This document shows, one piece after another, positions 22,572 through 33,652 of a stretch of DNA of 64,000 bases; positions within the stretch are counted from its first letter, which is position 1, and every line of letters starts with the position of its first letter. The DNA comes from Rhizophlyctis rosea (lineage: Eukaryota; Chytridiomycota; Chytridiomycetes; Rhizophlyctidales; Rhizophlyctidaceae), in the NCBI GenBank assembly GCA_027596075.1, contig JADGJC010000143.1:1-64000 (forward strand). Direction: 5' to 3'. Position numbers and translations under genes: made by a program. Below the pieces are notes generated by a model that saw nothing but the letters and a program-made list of their open reading frames with translations, had not been told where the DNA came from and ran no database searches.

Positions 22572-25500
22572 TCAAGTCGCGCTATTGCCTTCTTCCTTTT
22601 TGTCCACAGTGCCGCTCTCTTGCACCGCTTCACTTTCGCCTGCACTTTGCACTCCTATGTTTCCAGCATCACCCACACTCTTCTTATCCTCCTCAATACC
22701 GACAACACTCCCCCTCGCACTTCCCACCAAACTTCTCCTCCCGTCCTCCCAGCCCCCAATGCTGCCTCTCACACTTCCGCTCCCCCAGCTGCCCCTTCGC
22801 AAGCTGATAGATGCCCTGGGAGTCCCTGGCGCATTGGGACCCAGCGGCACCGCCCGGAACCCAGTAGCAATATCGAAGCTTTTTGCCGTTGGTTGTTTCA
22901 ATGATGTTTGATCGGATGGGCGCCACCAGGACAGGACTGAACCCAGAAGGGGGATGGAAAGGAGGAGGGAAGGCTGCTGTAACACATGGAAAGGATATGG
23001 CCGATTCATGGGATGCCTCTACCATCGACAAATACAGCTTTGGTTGGACTAACCTCGTCAGTACTTTCACTTCTCAATTGTCGCTCGGCTTCTTCGATAC
23101 CCTTCCGGATAACTTTCTCAATCGATGCGACGAACTGGAAAACGCATGTCATGCACCGCCGTCAGATTCAATCTCCTCTCGTCAAGCTTCCACATCGCGC
23201 TCCCGGACCGACCTGCTCATCCTTTTCCAACTTCTGCCCCTTCTTCACCACCCTCCCAACAACCTCCGCAAGATACTCGGGAGTGAACGGTCGTTCTTGC
23301 TACAGTTCCATTGCAGTCGCCAGTGAGCAACGGTCGCACCGGCAGATCGCACCCTAGAACATCAAGCAATAACTCACCAAACCAATCCTTACGGCAACCG
23401 CCCTCTTCCACACCCCATCTCGCCCGCCCACGCCTCTCCCAAGCTGCTTCTCGACCGCATTGTCTTCCAGGGCTGCAGGCGTTTCTATCACTTCTCCATT
23501 CATAAGCGGTTCCTCCACCGGAGTATCCGGAGTATCCGGAGGTGTTTCCACCTGAAACCCATCAAGTGATGGCTGGAACCATCCGACTTTGCATTCAGCA
23601 AAAGAGCCATCTCCAAACTCCTGGGCCAACTCTTCTGCGATGCGACTGTTGAGCCCATCGAGATCGGCCAACACTTCAGGCGATATGGTCCCAGCCGTTG
23701 TGTCGATATAGTGTGGGACATACCTGTTTATCAAGAATTCAACATAAATATCCAAGAAACCTTACCTTCATGAACTTAATCTGTAGGTTCCAAACTACAA
23801 CTTACCGAACTGCCCCAAGCCCACACCACACATCTTCCTCGGCCCCTTCTTCTCCATCCTCAGCATCCTTTCCTCCCTTCTCAGCATCACCATCATTGAA
23901 CCACACCAACTCATTCCAGGCCTCCAATTTAGATCTTGCAATGTCGTCCACATCGATGCAAGACTGGACCCTCTTGGCGTCCATGATAATCTGCTGCGCG
24001 GTTTTCGGCAAAATTGCGGAATGGGAAGGCAAAGGCAATGCTGTAAAGTGACGGATATGTTCAACTAACATGCGAAGGAACGGATTGAAAAGATGATCAA
24101 AGAGATACCAACCGGCATGAATAGGATCATATCGAATAAACCACGTCCCCGCCACACACACCAGTTCCAACCCAAGGGAGGTCTTGGTTCCCTCGGGGAT
24201 GCGCGAGAAGATCTGTACACCAAACTCTCAACACACGATATTACTTTAGCACGTCACAACTAAATGGCACTCACGTATTTCGTCCCCTTCTGCATCCATT
24301 CATTTTTCCAGTATGGAGCAATGGACCGGGCATCAAATATTTCATGAATGGTCGGCGAGAACCGAATCAACGCAATCCGACTGGGCTCGCCGCTTTCAAA
24401 GCATTCAAGTTGAGGTTCTTTCTTCACAAGATCGCGAAATGCTTCGACCTAAACGTAGGAGTCAGCTTCCAGTACAGGGAAAACAAAATGGAAGTTTGTA
24501 CCCATGTCCCCCCAAGTACTGTTCAGAAAAGAAATCATACCATCTTCAATGCTTGCTGTACCACATCCCTGAATCCCGTTCGTCCCACAATTTGCATAGT
24601 TGTCCAAAGCGGCAGCGTGTTCTCCAGGGACGCGGTCCCATCCGCACCCCTTTCTGATCCGCTGCGAGGGTTTTTCTTCACCTTACAAGAAATGCGTCCA
24701 GGCCGGATGGTCGTTGAATTCGCGATGCATGTGTGATGCGAGCGGAAGTCCGCGCGATGGCTTGCAATGAGCGGAATAGAAGATGTCGGGGCTGCGACCA
24801 ACGACTATCAAGGAAATGCACATCAATCGATCAATTGTCTTGGATCAGAAGTTCCATCGACAAATGCTTACCACAATGGGAAGACCATTAACTCCAAACC
24901 ATCCCCCAAGATCAACCGTCACCGAGTCAGCAAGCTTTGCTGCGGCTGCACCACCAATATTCGTGGCATTGGGTGTCGTGTGCCCCTCTTGCGTATCGCG
25001 TGTTTGCGTAGACTGCTCAAGCATCAGCAGTGACAATGCCGGGCTACATGAAAATCTTCAGCGATGTGTCGGGAGCAGCCGGCTGACTTATGTGGCTTTA
25101 CCCTTCAAGATGCAACCAAACATTGAATTTGTCACAAATGGCTCGCAGGGTAGGTAGGCTGTCCAGCTGCCCAGCAACGGGTGTGCCTGCCAATCATTTA
25201 GCTGGAAAGCCATGAATTGCTTTTCACCGAAATAGACAATACCAACCAACCCGTCCAACGACCAGAACTGGCCTCCCGCCCGCGGCCACATCCTTCTCCA
25301 TGATCGTCTCAAGAGCCGCCAAGTCCATCGCCTCGCCATTCTCCACATTTGGTACACTGCGCAACCTTGCGGACGGCAAATTCAAAGCCATTCCCACCGC
25401 AGCCCAGGCACGTTGCAGATCGGCTTCCAAAACTGGTGATGTGAAACAATCCGGATGATATATAATCGGTGTGGGGAATTGGCCTTCAGGGCCGACCTCG

Positions 25501-26958
25501 ACGTTGGAAAGGGTTTTCAGTAGCGCGACGTGAAGCACTGGATGGTTGATGAATATAGCTTGAACAATGGTGTCGACGAAAGGACCTCCAATTGTTTTAT
25601 TGAAGAGGAACAATAAAGGATGTTGCTTACCTCGCTCATCCAGGATGATGTTTCCATCCGTGTTGTGGAATACCACCTTTGTATCCTCGGGGACATCGAA
25701 CAGCTCTTTCAACCAATGAGACCTACAAAGAATCATTGGCAAGTCGTTTCCTGGACGCCAGGTCTTCTCTAAACGCACACGCAAGGTTCCAAATCTTTTT
25801 CAACCGCCTTCCTCCTCTCATATGGGACTAAGAATGGATTGCTCATGACGGCTGTCAGCTGTGCCAGGAACATGGCGAGCTGTGTTTGATACGGTAATGT
25901 TGAGCTGCAATGTGGATAATCTGTTAGACAATCCCCGTTCGACTGTTTTGCAAGCGATTGTGTCGCACCTGGCTTTCGTAAAATCAATGGTGTGCCGCAC
26001 CATCAGATCCTCCAATTTGCCAAGTATTGAGCCAACATCAACATCGTGTTCCAACGTTAGATGCGGTGAGGTGTACAATGATTGACCGGAGGGACTAAAT
26101 GTTGTGCATTCAATAGAGAAGCTTACAAATAATGGAGACAATGATGAAGGAAAGGTACCTGACCGAGGAGACGATGTCGGTCAAAAAGCCTTGTAATGCT
26201 GCACCCATTCCTTGACTCTCATGCAGCACATGCTCGTGTTCTTGGCCATTCCTATCGACTTCCTCCACATCCTCCATATCCCGTTCCGTCATCGCATCAT
26301 TGACAATGACCGAGACAGCAGACTGCGATCGACTTCCCACCGCCGATGCGACGTCCGCGGCGTCACCCACGCTGTCGGCACCCACATCCAAGCTTGCCCC
26401 CTCATCATCGTCCTCTAATGGTTGTACATGCTGATGTACCTTTTCTTCGATATGCGAAGTCGCGTTCGTGACGCTGATTGGCACTTTGATAATGGACTTT
26501 GGCTCGGTAGAGTCCAAATTTGAGATAGCAACATCAAAGTAGCTGCCGCCCGGGTGCGTGTAGGAAGTGACCAAATGGGATGAAGCTGATTGGGAATTTG
26601 TGTCAGACTCGTTCACTGGTTGCAGCTGCAGGGTGGTGGCTGCAGCCTCAAATGTGGGGCTATCAGGGGCTACGGTGTTCATGTCGTCTTCAATGCGGTG
26701 GGAGAGAGAGTGATGAGTATCGAGAGCGAGGTGTTCTGGAGGTGGCGGATAGGCTGGATACGACACGCTATATGTTGCATGGGAAAGGGGTTTTTGGGAG
26801 TTTGACACGTCAGCGTGTGCGTTCCTCTTATTGGGAGAGGGTACTGCGTGCGGCCGTGGAGTGACTGGGGTTGATATGCGAGTGTACAAGGGCGGGGTAG
26901 TCGGTGTGTAGTAGTTGTGGCTGTTTTCAGTGTTCCTTCCCACCGGCGTATTTGACAT
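22572..26958 (-). CDS. PDXDC1-like pyridoxal-decarboxylase-domain protein
   Basis: Multi-exon gene from ATG at 26958 to TGA at 22572. Residues 1 to about 265 are a Ser/Thr/acidic, probably disordered extension. The decarboxylase-fold part follows: a segment ending YHPDCFTSPVLEADL, then AMDLAALETIMEKDVAAG, AGTPVAGQLDSLPTL, KFNVWLHLEG, LADSVTVDLGGWFG and LPLWTTMQIVGRTGF. The C-terminus has VIRKGIEEAERQL and SIPLLGSVLSWW, matching the animal PDXDC1 C-terminal layout, then a Ser/Gly-rich tail. Where active group II decarboxylases carry the PLP lysine (HKW), this protein has GGW, so catalysis is doubtful, as I recall for animal PDXDC1. Its cellular role is unknown. Exact exon ends near 24.2-25.0 kb are approximate. 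Confidence 0.8.
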
Positions 26959-27261
26959 CTAGTTCCAGTCGCACAAGCACCGAAGTAGACAGGCACAAAA
27001 GGTACTAGTAATGATGGGAGGGGTGTTGGGGTGTTGAGCGAGGAGTAATAATAGCACCAGCACAGGCTGCAACTGCACAGGGGGGAGGGTGTTGATGAAA
27101 TGAAATGAATTGGGTCCATCGGAGGGGAGTGGCGGAGGTTGAGGGCCTTGGGCGCCAATTGGGTTGTGGCTGGCGCCACAATGTTGCTGTTGTACCGGAT
27201 TTGGTTTGATGGAATCCAATCTTGTTGCCATATATGGGTTGATGATGAGTCTCACAACCTT
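26959..27261. other. Short intergenic space
   Basis: Three hundred bases between the stop of the alanine racemase and the ATG of the PDXDC1-like gene, both on the minus strand. It must carry the 3' end of one and the promoter of the other. No element was recognised. Confidence 0.5.
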
Positions 27262-28704
27262 TCACAGATCAGAACATTGCCATCGAAAGATAGGTAGGAT
27301 CAAAGGCCGTTCGACACTGGCGGTCTTTTTCGTTTGAACGCTTATATATCTCGCTGACCCCCTGTACGCCTTCCGCCCAACATTCCTCGCTCCAATCTCC
27401 AACAAAACCGCTTGAATTTCAACTTCAGCTTCCTCCGCAACCTGCCTCACGCTCCTAGTCCCCTCGCCCATCAATACCACCTCATCACCTCCCCTAACCT
27501 TCCCTTGCAATTGCGTCACATCCAGCGTGGTCATATGCATGGAAAGATATCTTTCCCACCACTGGGCATAACACATCGTGGATCCGTACTTGGTGCGTGG
27601 CGAACAGCGATTGTGAGAAGCCATGCGCGTAGCCAAAAGGAAGCGTTGCGATGAGGGATTTGACACCTGAGGCTGTCGTATACGCGGTGTCGTATCCGAT
27701 TGTTGAGCTCGGTGGGAGGGAGCGAAGGAGGAGAATGTTGGTTTTCCAGGTCTATATTCTTGTATCGCCGAATCAACATTCAGAAGCTCAGGTAGGTTGA
27801 TGACGATGAAATGCAACGATAACTTACGAACACCGGCTTAATATCCTTACATATACCTTGCATGTCATCTGATGGGACAATGCCGTATGCCAAACATCCC
27901 ACTCTCACGATGCCATATGATTTAGCAGTTTTTGCAGGACAAAGAACCGTCAGAGCTGAAGTGACAGATAAGCCTCCACTGTGCTTCGGTTTCCTCCGTT
28001 CCTTCTACCTCCTCCTTCGCATGATCACCAGCAAGACCCCAAACTTTGTGCACAAAGTCCTCGAAGATTTCCAGCCCATTGAAGATTTTCTCCTCATCCG
28101 CAGTGCTGGACCAAGGGTAATGAGCGCATATTTCAATCACATCTATCCATTCCAATCGGAACACCTCCTCTGTACCCCTCCACCCGTCAGGATCATTTGG
28201 AAACGACAACCGCCCCATTCCAATGTCGACTTCTACATTCACCTTGAACCGATGATGAAGGAATTTGCTTAACGAATCAAGCGCAACGGCGGACGATAAT
28301 GTTCCGATAACTTCTTCCACGCCATACGCGTGCCCCAATATTTGGGACGTCACCGTAGTCGGTCGCAAGCGAATCAGTCGAGGTGGTTGCCCTTTCCCTC
28401 CTGGTGTCGCGCCTCCACTCCACAACCGTTTGATCAGCTCTCCAATCATGCCAACTTCCCAATCATCGCAGATGCCGATAGCCCCAACGTCCTTGTGCGT
28501 TATCACTACAGGTGCAATAGCGTCCAAGCCTAGTCCGTAGGCATCGGCTTTGAGGACAATGCAAAGCGTGGTGGATGGTGCAAGGAGGGAAGCAATGTGG
28601 GAAATGTTGTGCGCGATGGCCAGTAGGGAGATTTCCACGTTACATGGCGACGGTGGTATGGAGTCGGGTGAACCGATGTAGTGTGGGTCTGGGGGCATCA
28701 CCAT
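27262..28704 (-). CDS. Alanine racemase, fold type III, one frameshift
   Basis: Three exons: 28704-28029, 27955-27828 and 27751-27262. Phases agree (676 nt, 128 nt, remainder). Conserved features: PLP lysine in VLKADAYGLG, EVDIGMGRLSF, YGIVRVGCLAYG, the catalytic Tyr region TIGYDTAYTT, TLPFGYAHGFSQ and VLCPVVGKIS. At 27541-27550 (ATATCTTTCC on the minus strand) the frame changes by one. After it the family pattern resumes with MHMTTLDVTQLQG and GGDEVVLMG. As written, the ORF would stop 23 codons after the break. It is either a sequencing error or a recent inactivation. By family, the enzyme interconverts L- and D-alanine in the cytosol. The first ATG at 28704 is inferred; an upstream exon is possible. 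Confidence 0.8.
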
Positions 28705-29561
28705 CAAGATATCTTTGAGGTCGATGCGGGAATTGGCGGCTGATGCTATGGCACTCGATGAGAAGCAACATGTCACCGAGATGCGGTACAGAGAGGATGA
28801 CAATGATATTTATATACAGGATTTTACCAGATGCTCATTATACGCGCTGCCTTTCGATGATATCATATTTGCTTGTTTCCGTCTTTTCCAAGTGTTCCAA
28901 GGAAGGAAGCAAAGCGGACAAGGGGAGGAGGTTGACCCCTCCAAACCGCAACCCTGATAGACCCCGACGCCACCAAGCTACTTGGACCCTCGCGCGTTTG
29001 CATCGGTTGTAGGATGGATTTAACTATTCAACATATCTACACAGGGTGACTGAATTGTTCTGAAGTTTCGATAAGATGTGGGATGTGCTTTTCCCCTTTG
29101 GCATGCCAGCACCATACGCGATCATTGTCCAAAGCTGTACATGGATTAAGATCTTCGAATGGCATCAACTTGATAACCCCTCAGCATGCATCACATGGCC
29201 CTTTGAACAGAAGGGAGAGGTACGGCGGATTATTGGAATGTCCATGATGAAAACGCCCCCCTATGCAAATGGAAATATCTTTTGAAGTTTTTGACCTGTC
29301 AAAATTGTGAAGACCGTTTGCCCTTCGGAATTCGGAGTGGGCAATGTCGGCTGTGTTTGTTGTAACACATGTGTTCCACGGATCCTTCCGAAATTCCACA
29401 TTGGAACGTGCATGCTGGCAATTTGCGCCTCCTTCGTGACCACTGCCACCTGCCAGCCAGGGTCATCAAAAAGCCCCAGGTGCAGAGGTCATCCCAGCAA
29501 CGGCTGTCATCCACCTCCTGACATTTTAACATCAAATACAGGCGCTCTATCGAAGTAGACC
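28705..29561. other. Divergent intergenic region
   Basis: It separates the minus-strand alanine racemase from the plus-strand WW gene, so it holds both promoters. Short frames at 28715-29012 and 29076-29285 have no support. Confidence 0.5.
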
Positions 29562-30373
29562 ATGAACAACGACCCTCGACCCTTTCCTCAGGGGTGGATA
29601 TCCCAGTGGGATGCCAACTACAACCGTTATTTCTTCGTTAGTGAGTAGCACCTGAAAGTGCACTTTCTGCGTGTCTAAAATCCTTCAGTTGACCTGCTTA
29701 CCCAAATCTGTTCCTTCCAGACACCGCGACCGGCCAGTCAAGCTGGGATGACCCGCGAGGTCCACCCTCCGGCGGCCCACCTGCTCACGCCCCACCTCCC
29801 TACCAGGGCGGTCCTCCCCATCAGCCCACTCCCCAGAACTACGTTCCTCAACACCAACAGCCATATGGTGCAGCCCCTCACACTCCCCAACCCTACAGCC
29901 CAGCTCCTCACACTCCGCAACCCTACAGTCCAGCACCCCACACCCCTCAACCCTACGGCGCCCAACCCCCCTACCCCCAGCAACCCGGCTACCCACAACA
30001 ACCGGGCTACCCCCAACAAGGTTCCTCCCAAAACAAAGCCGGCATGCCCGGCGGCATAGTTGGCGGCGCCCTTGCAGCGGGCGCGGGTCTCCTCGCCATG
30101 AACCAGCTCGGCAAAATGGGCAAGCACGGCAAGCACGGCAAACACGGCCACGGGGGTCATGGCGCAGGCCACGGGATGGGCGGGATGGGTATGATGGGTG
30201 GCTTGATGGGCGCCGGGTTGGGCATGGGGATGATGCATCATGGGCATCATGGCGGGCATAAGTGGAAGGGCGGCAAGTGGAAGGGTGGCAAGTGGGGTGG
30301 TAAATGGAAGGGCGGGAAGTTCAAGGGTGGTGGTTGGGGTGGTGGCAAGTTCAAAGGTGGAAAGTGGAAATAA
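29562..30373 (+). CDS. WW-domain protein with Pro-rich repeats, glycine zipper and KWKGG tail
   Basis: Two exons: 29562-29640, then an intron beginning GTGAGTAGC and ending TTCCTTCCAG before ACACCGCG. The WW domain is residues about 10-40: QGWISQWDANYNRYFF then NTATGQSSWDDP, with both Trp and the closing Pro. Next come proline-rich repeats (PHTPQPYSPA three times with variation, YPQQPG twice and once as YPQQG), then a Gly/Ala segment GGIVGGALAAGAGLLA that resembles a glycine zipper or membrane-inserting hairpin. Then come GKHGKHG and Gly/Met/His stretches, and finally about seven Lys-Trp/Phe-Lys-Gly-Gly-like units. WW domains bind proline-rich ligands, including possibly its own repeats. No enzyme domain is present. 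The tail could bind nucleic acid, metal or membranes; that is inference. Confidence 0.85.
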
Positions 30374-30718
30374 GCGGGGTTGAACATAGAGTTTGGGTAT
30401 GTAGTGGCTCAGTAGAATCATTTTAGGAACAAACGCGCAAGAGCGGGGGAGTATTTAGGTTGGTCAAGGTTTGAAGTTTAGTAAGTAGGAAGTTTCAGTA
30501 GTTCCATGATGGGTTTAGTTTTGTCTTTGTACAGCATTTAATGTAGTTTTGTCTCGATTCAAAGAAATATGGAGTGATTTCAGAGACGAGTTCTGCTACA
30601 AAGCAAAAACGCGAATACAATGTGGCCGCAGTAGTATTTTTGCATCACAGAGCAAATTTAGCAAATCATACATGTTTGCAGGGCAACATAAGGACCGAAC
30701 TCCACCCTGCCTTCTAGC
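30374..30718. other. Convergent 3' intergenic region
   Basis: It lies between the stops of the WW gene and the KH-like gene. It is A/T-rich and contains no gene. Confidence 0.5.
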
Positions 30719-33180
30719 CTACTTCCTCTTCTTCTTCCTTCCGCTACGACCCTTTTGAGGAGAGGGTTCTCGTGGGATTTCTGCGCGACCTTCGTTCGAA
30801 GAGGATTGTGGAGGCATCGTTTCTTCAGATGCGAGCTCCGTGTTGGGAGCAATCACTTGGGCGTCCCGCTGATGAGTTTTCCATAAATGTCGGTGAGAAC
30901 TTTGAGACATACATCATGTGGATTACCTTGCCATATTCGGTCAGCACCCTTTGCAAGTACTCATCCAAGGCATGCATGCACATCCACATCTTTTCCTCGT
31001 CGTGCGCCCGCAAGACGATGGACTGCCTCTGCCGTTAGTTTGTACAGGTACTAATTTGAACAACCTGCAAAAAACCTACCACCGGCTTTGCAATCACCAC
31101 CACTTCGGTATCATGCGCATCGCCTATCTCCTTCAATGGCGATGAGATGCCAGTTTGCGCGCTCGTCGGTACAGCAGTGACGAGCTTTGGCGAAAGACGC
31201 AGGAGCTTCGTGGGTCTTTCATCCACATTGAATGTTGCGAAGTCGTCGGGGTCAATCGCAGATTCAGCGATATGTCTTGAGAAGCGATCTGTACCAGCAA
31301 GTGATGAGGACTGGCTTCTGTTGGGGCGAGACCCATCTAGTGAAGCAGCGTTTCCTTACCATTCTCTTCTCGAGAATGACTCGGCGATTTCACACGACTC
31401 TCATGTTCATATATCGGAGCGTTCGCAGTTGCCCTTTTGATCTTCGAGGCATGTAAGATTCTGTGCTATGTGGGAGATATATTGCAAGAACACTCACGTG
31501 CATCAGGTCTTCCTGATTGACAGCCTTTGATGCACTCCGTGGCAATGGTTCCACCGCATCCACGGACGGGGCGTCCTGCCCAAATTTGTCTTTCAAGCGA
31601 TTGTATTCTTCCTTCAGAATTTCCAGCACCCGTTCGACAGAATCGCGATTTTGGACTCGACCCATCACTTTCAACGCCTGTAAGAGCATGAATAACCTTC
31701 ACTCTTGCTCACAGGGAACACGATTTCACTGACCGGCGTCTTCGGGTCAAATGTCACTTCGACCGCATGTCTCTTTCCCAGTCTTGACGGCATCTCTTCC
31801 ACCAAGCGGGAATACTCAATTCGTGACGATTGCTGTATGCTGCGCAGAATCGGGGTTTCCAGCCACAATTCTCGCACGTCGCATTCGCCGCTGGAATTGG
31901 AGGAGATTGCTCCAAATCTGTGGAGTCTTCTGCCGTCATTCCTAAGCATACACTGTATCAACAAGAAGTTGCAGATGCCAGAGCCACTGCGACACTAAGA
32001 CAATCCGATATTTTGCGACACGTGATGAATCGATTCGTACTAATGATGTAGGATTAGTCTCATCCCTTAAACAAACTTACTGAAGGACCTTACTGAAGGC
32101 GGGTCCGACGTTGCGGAAGGCGACGGTGCTTGGGATTGTTCATTGACGTAATGCTCGATGCGATCCAGCGGAAACAGTTTCTCTGCTTCCCAGTCTTCCA
32201 ATCGTTTGATAGCTCTGAGCAATTTCGCAGCATGCAATCCAAACACGTGCACGATGTGCTGAGCTCGCCATAAATCAATAAGAGGGTACAATTAAAACTC
32301 AGTATGTTCTCAACTGACCTATTGGTGATCGAACATGTATTTTGGATTTGATGTGCTGTATCTGCCAATGACCTTTTCAATCTGTTGCTCCAACTGCGCG
32401 CGTGATTCATTCCGCATCAATCGAGCATTCAGATGAAATTTCAAGGATCCGTGGCGGGCCTCAGCAGCTATGGTTGCCTTGAATGCGTCCTCGACTTCCG
32501 TCAATGGCCGTCCGCTCGCTTTAAGCAAATCAGCAACTTCCAGAATCGGGTCGAGTTCCGCTTGCCTTATGGGAACGTAAGTGTCAGTGATGCCAAAGCA
32601 AACTTTCCGTCTATCGCCACTTACGCGCCATTAACCGTCCACTCTGGCCCGTAAATCGCAATACTCTGATTTCTTGATCAGAATGATGCCCTACGAACGA
32701 CTGCGCCTTAACTTACATTGTCTTCGGGATCGTAATCCAGCTTTGCACCAGTGCGTTCTGCTATGGCGCTGAGAAGAAGGTGTCAGATTTCCGAACCTGT
32801 CATTCAGCACCCCGATTCTTACTTTATATTGCCTTTGACATGACTCAGATCTTCCCACGTCAGCTTGCGGCATGAGATATTTTTCTGATCGTAGAGAATA
32901 TGTTGCTCATGAGCACCTTCTGTGCATCAACCTAACAATAGATGAACCGGCCACCTGTATGCAGTCGATTTCATTTGAAGATTGAGACATGCTTCTCGTG
33001 GGGTATGGTGCATTCGCCTAGTTGTTCACAGTGTTAGATCAGCATAGTAGCTAGGCCATCATGATGGCTGAATGGAGACAACTGTTGCATAACATCCAGT
33101 TCCGCGTTGCGGTCATATCACCTGAAGTATCTGGTCCCGGGGATGTCCATCGAAGAATTTTCGCGTTACACCCATTGTTT
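30719..33180 (-). CDS. Many-intron protein with a KH-like segment and basic C-terminus
   Basis: At least nine exons by eye. A possible start is the ATG at about 33179 (MGVTRKFFDGHP), but joins to the next exons are unresolved. Well-supported exons carry YDQKNISCRKLTWEDLSH, then IAERTGAKLDYDPEDN joined to SIAIYGPEWTVNGA, which has the spacing of a KH domain (about 32610-32860). Then come LKASGRPLTEVEDAF, a helical charged region (HIVHVFGLHAAKLL), a segment beginning SGECDVRELWLETP, ALKVMGRVQNRDSVERVL, an acidic part with FATFNVDERPTKLLRL, and QSIVLRAHDEEKMWMC. The last exon ends in SGRKKKRK then TAG at 30719, a likely nuclear or nucleolar signal. An RNA-binding role is inferred from the KH-like segment only; no named family is assigned. 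One exon join near 32290-32340 lacks a clean phase. Confidence 0.6.
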
Positions 33181-33652
33181 TGACGGACGATGATGATTGT
33201 TACAGGTAGTGCTGCTGACTCTGCTAGTATGATATGCGAGTAGACGTGAGAAAGTTGAGAGGAAAAGTGTGATGGTGAGGCACGTTACTCACGTTGCGTG
33301 GGAAATTTGGTAGAGTTTTTGACCGGGGGGGAAGGGGGGCACAGGCCATGGTCATCATATGGTGTGTCAGACCGACACAGTCAACATTGAGTCATTGACC
33401 TGACAGCCTTCAGGGTGTTCTTGAACGTGGGCAGAGGCCGAGCCATATAAGTGAGGCACAGTACTCCGTGCCACTCTAACAAAGCCACATGACATGAGAA
33501 GATGGATGGATGCCACATTCGAGTGATATTTGATGATTTGAGACCCACATTTGGACGGTTGGACCCACCTGCGCAATTGCGACTTTGGGATGTTGAAGGG
33601 TTTTCCCACACTCTTGCCGCCAGATCAGAATCCCCAAAAATCACCGACAGCA
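33181..33652. other. Divergent promoter region
   Basis: Between the KH-like gene (minus) and the Nma111-type gene (plus). A G-rich stretch lies at about 33325-33340. No gene was seen unless the protease starts at the upstream ATG at 33590. Confidence 0.5.
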
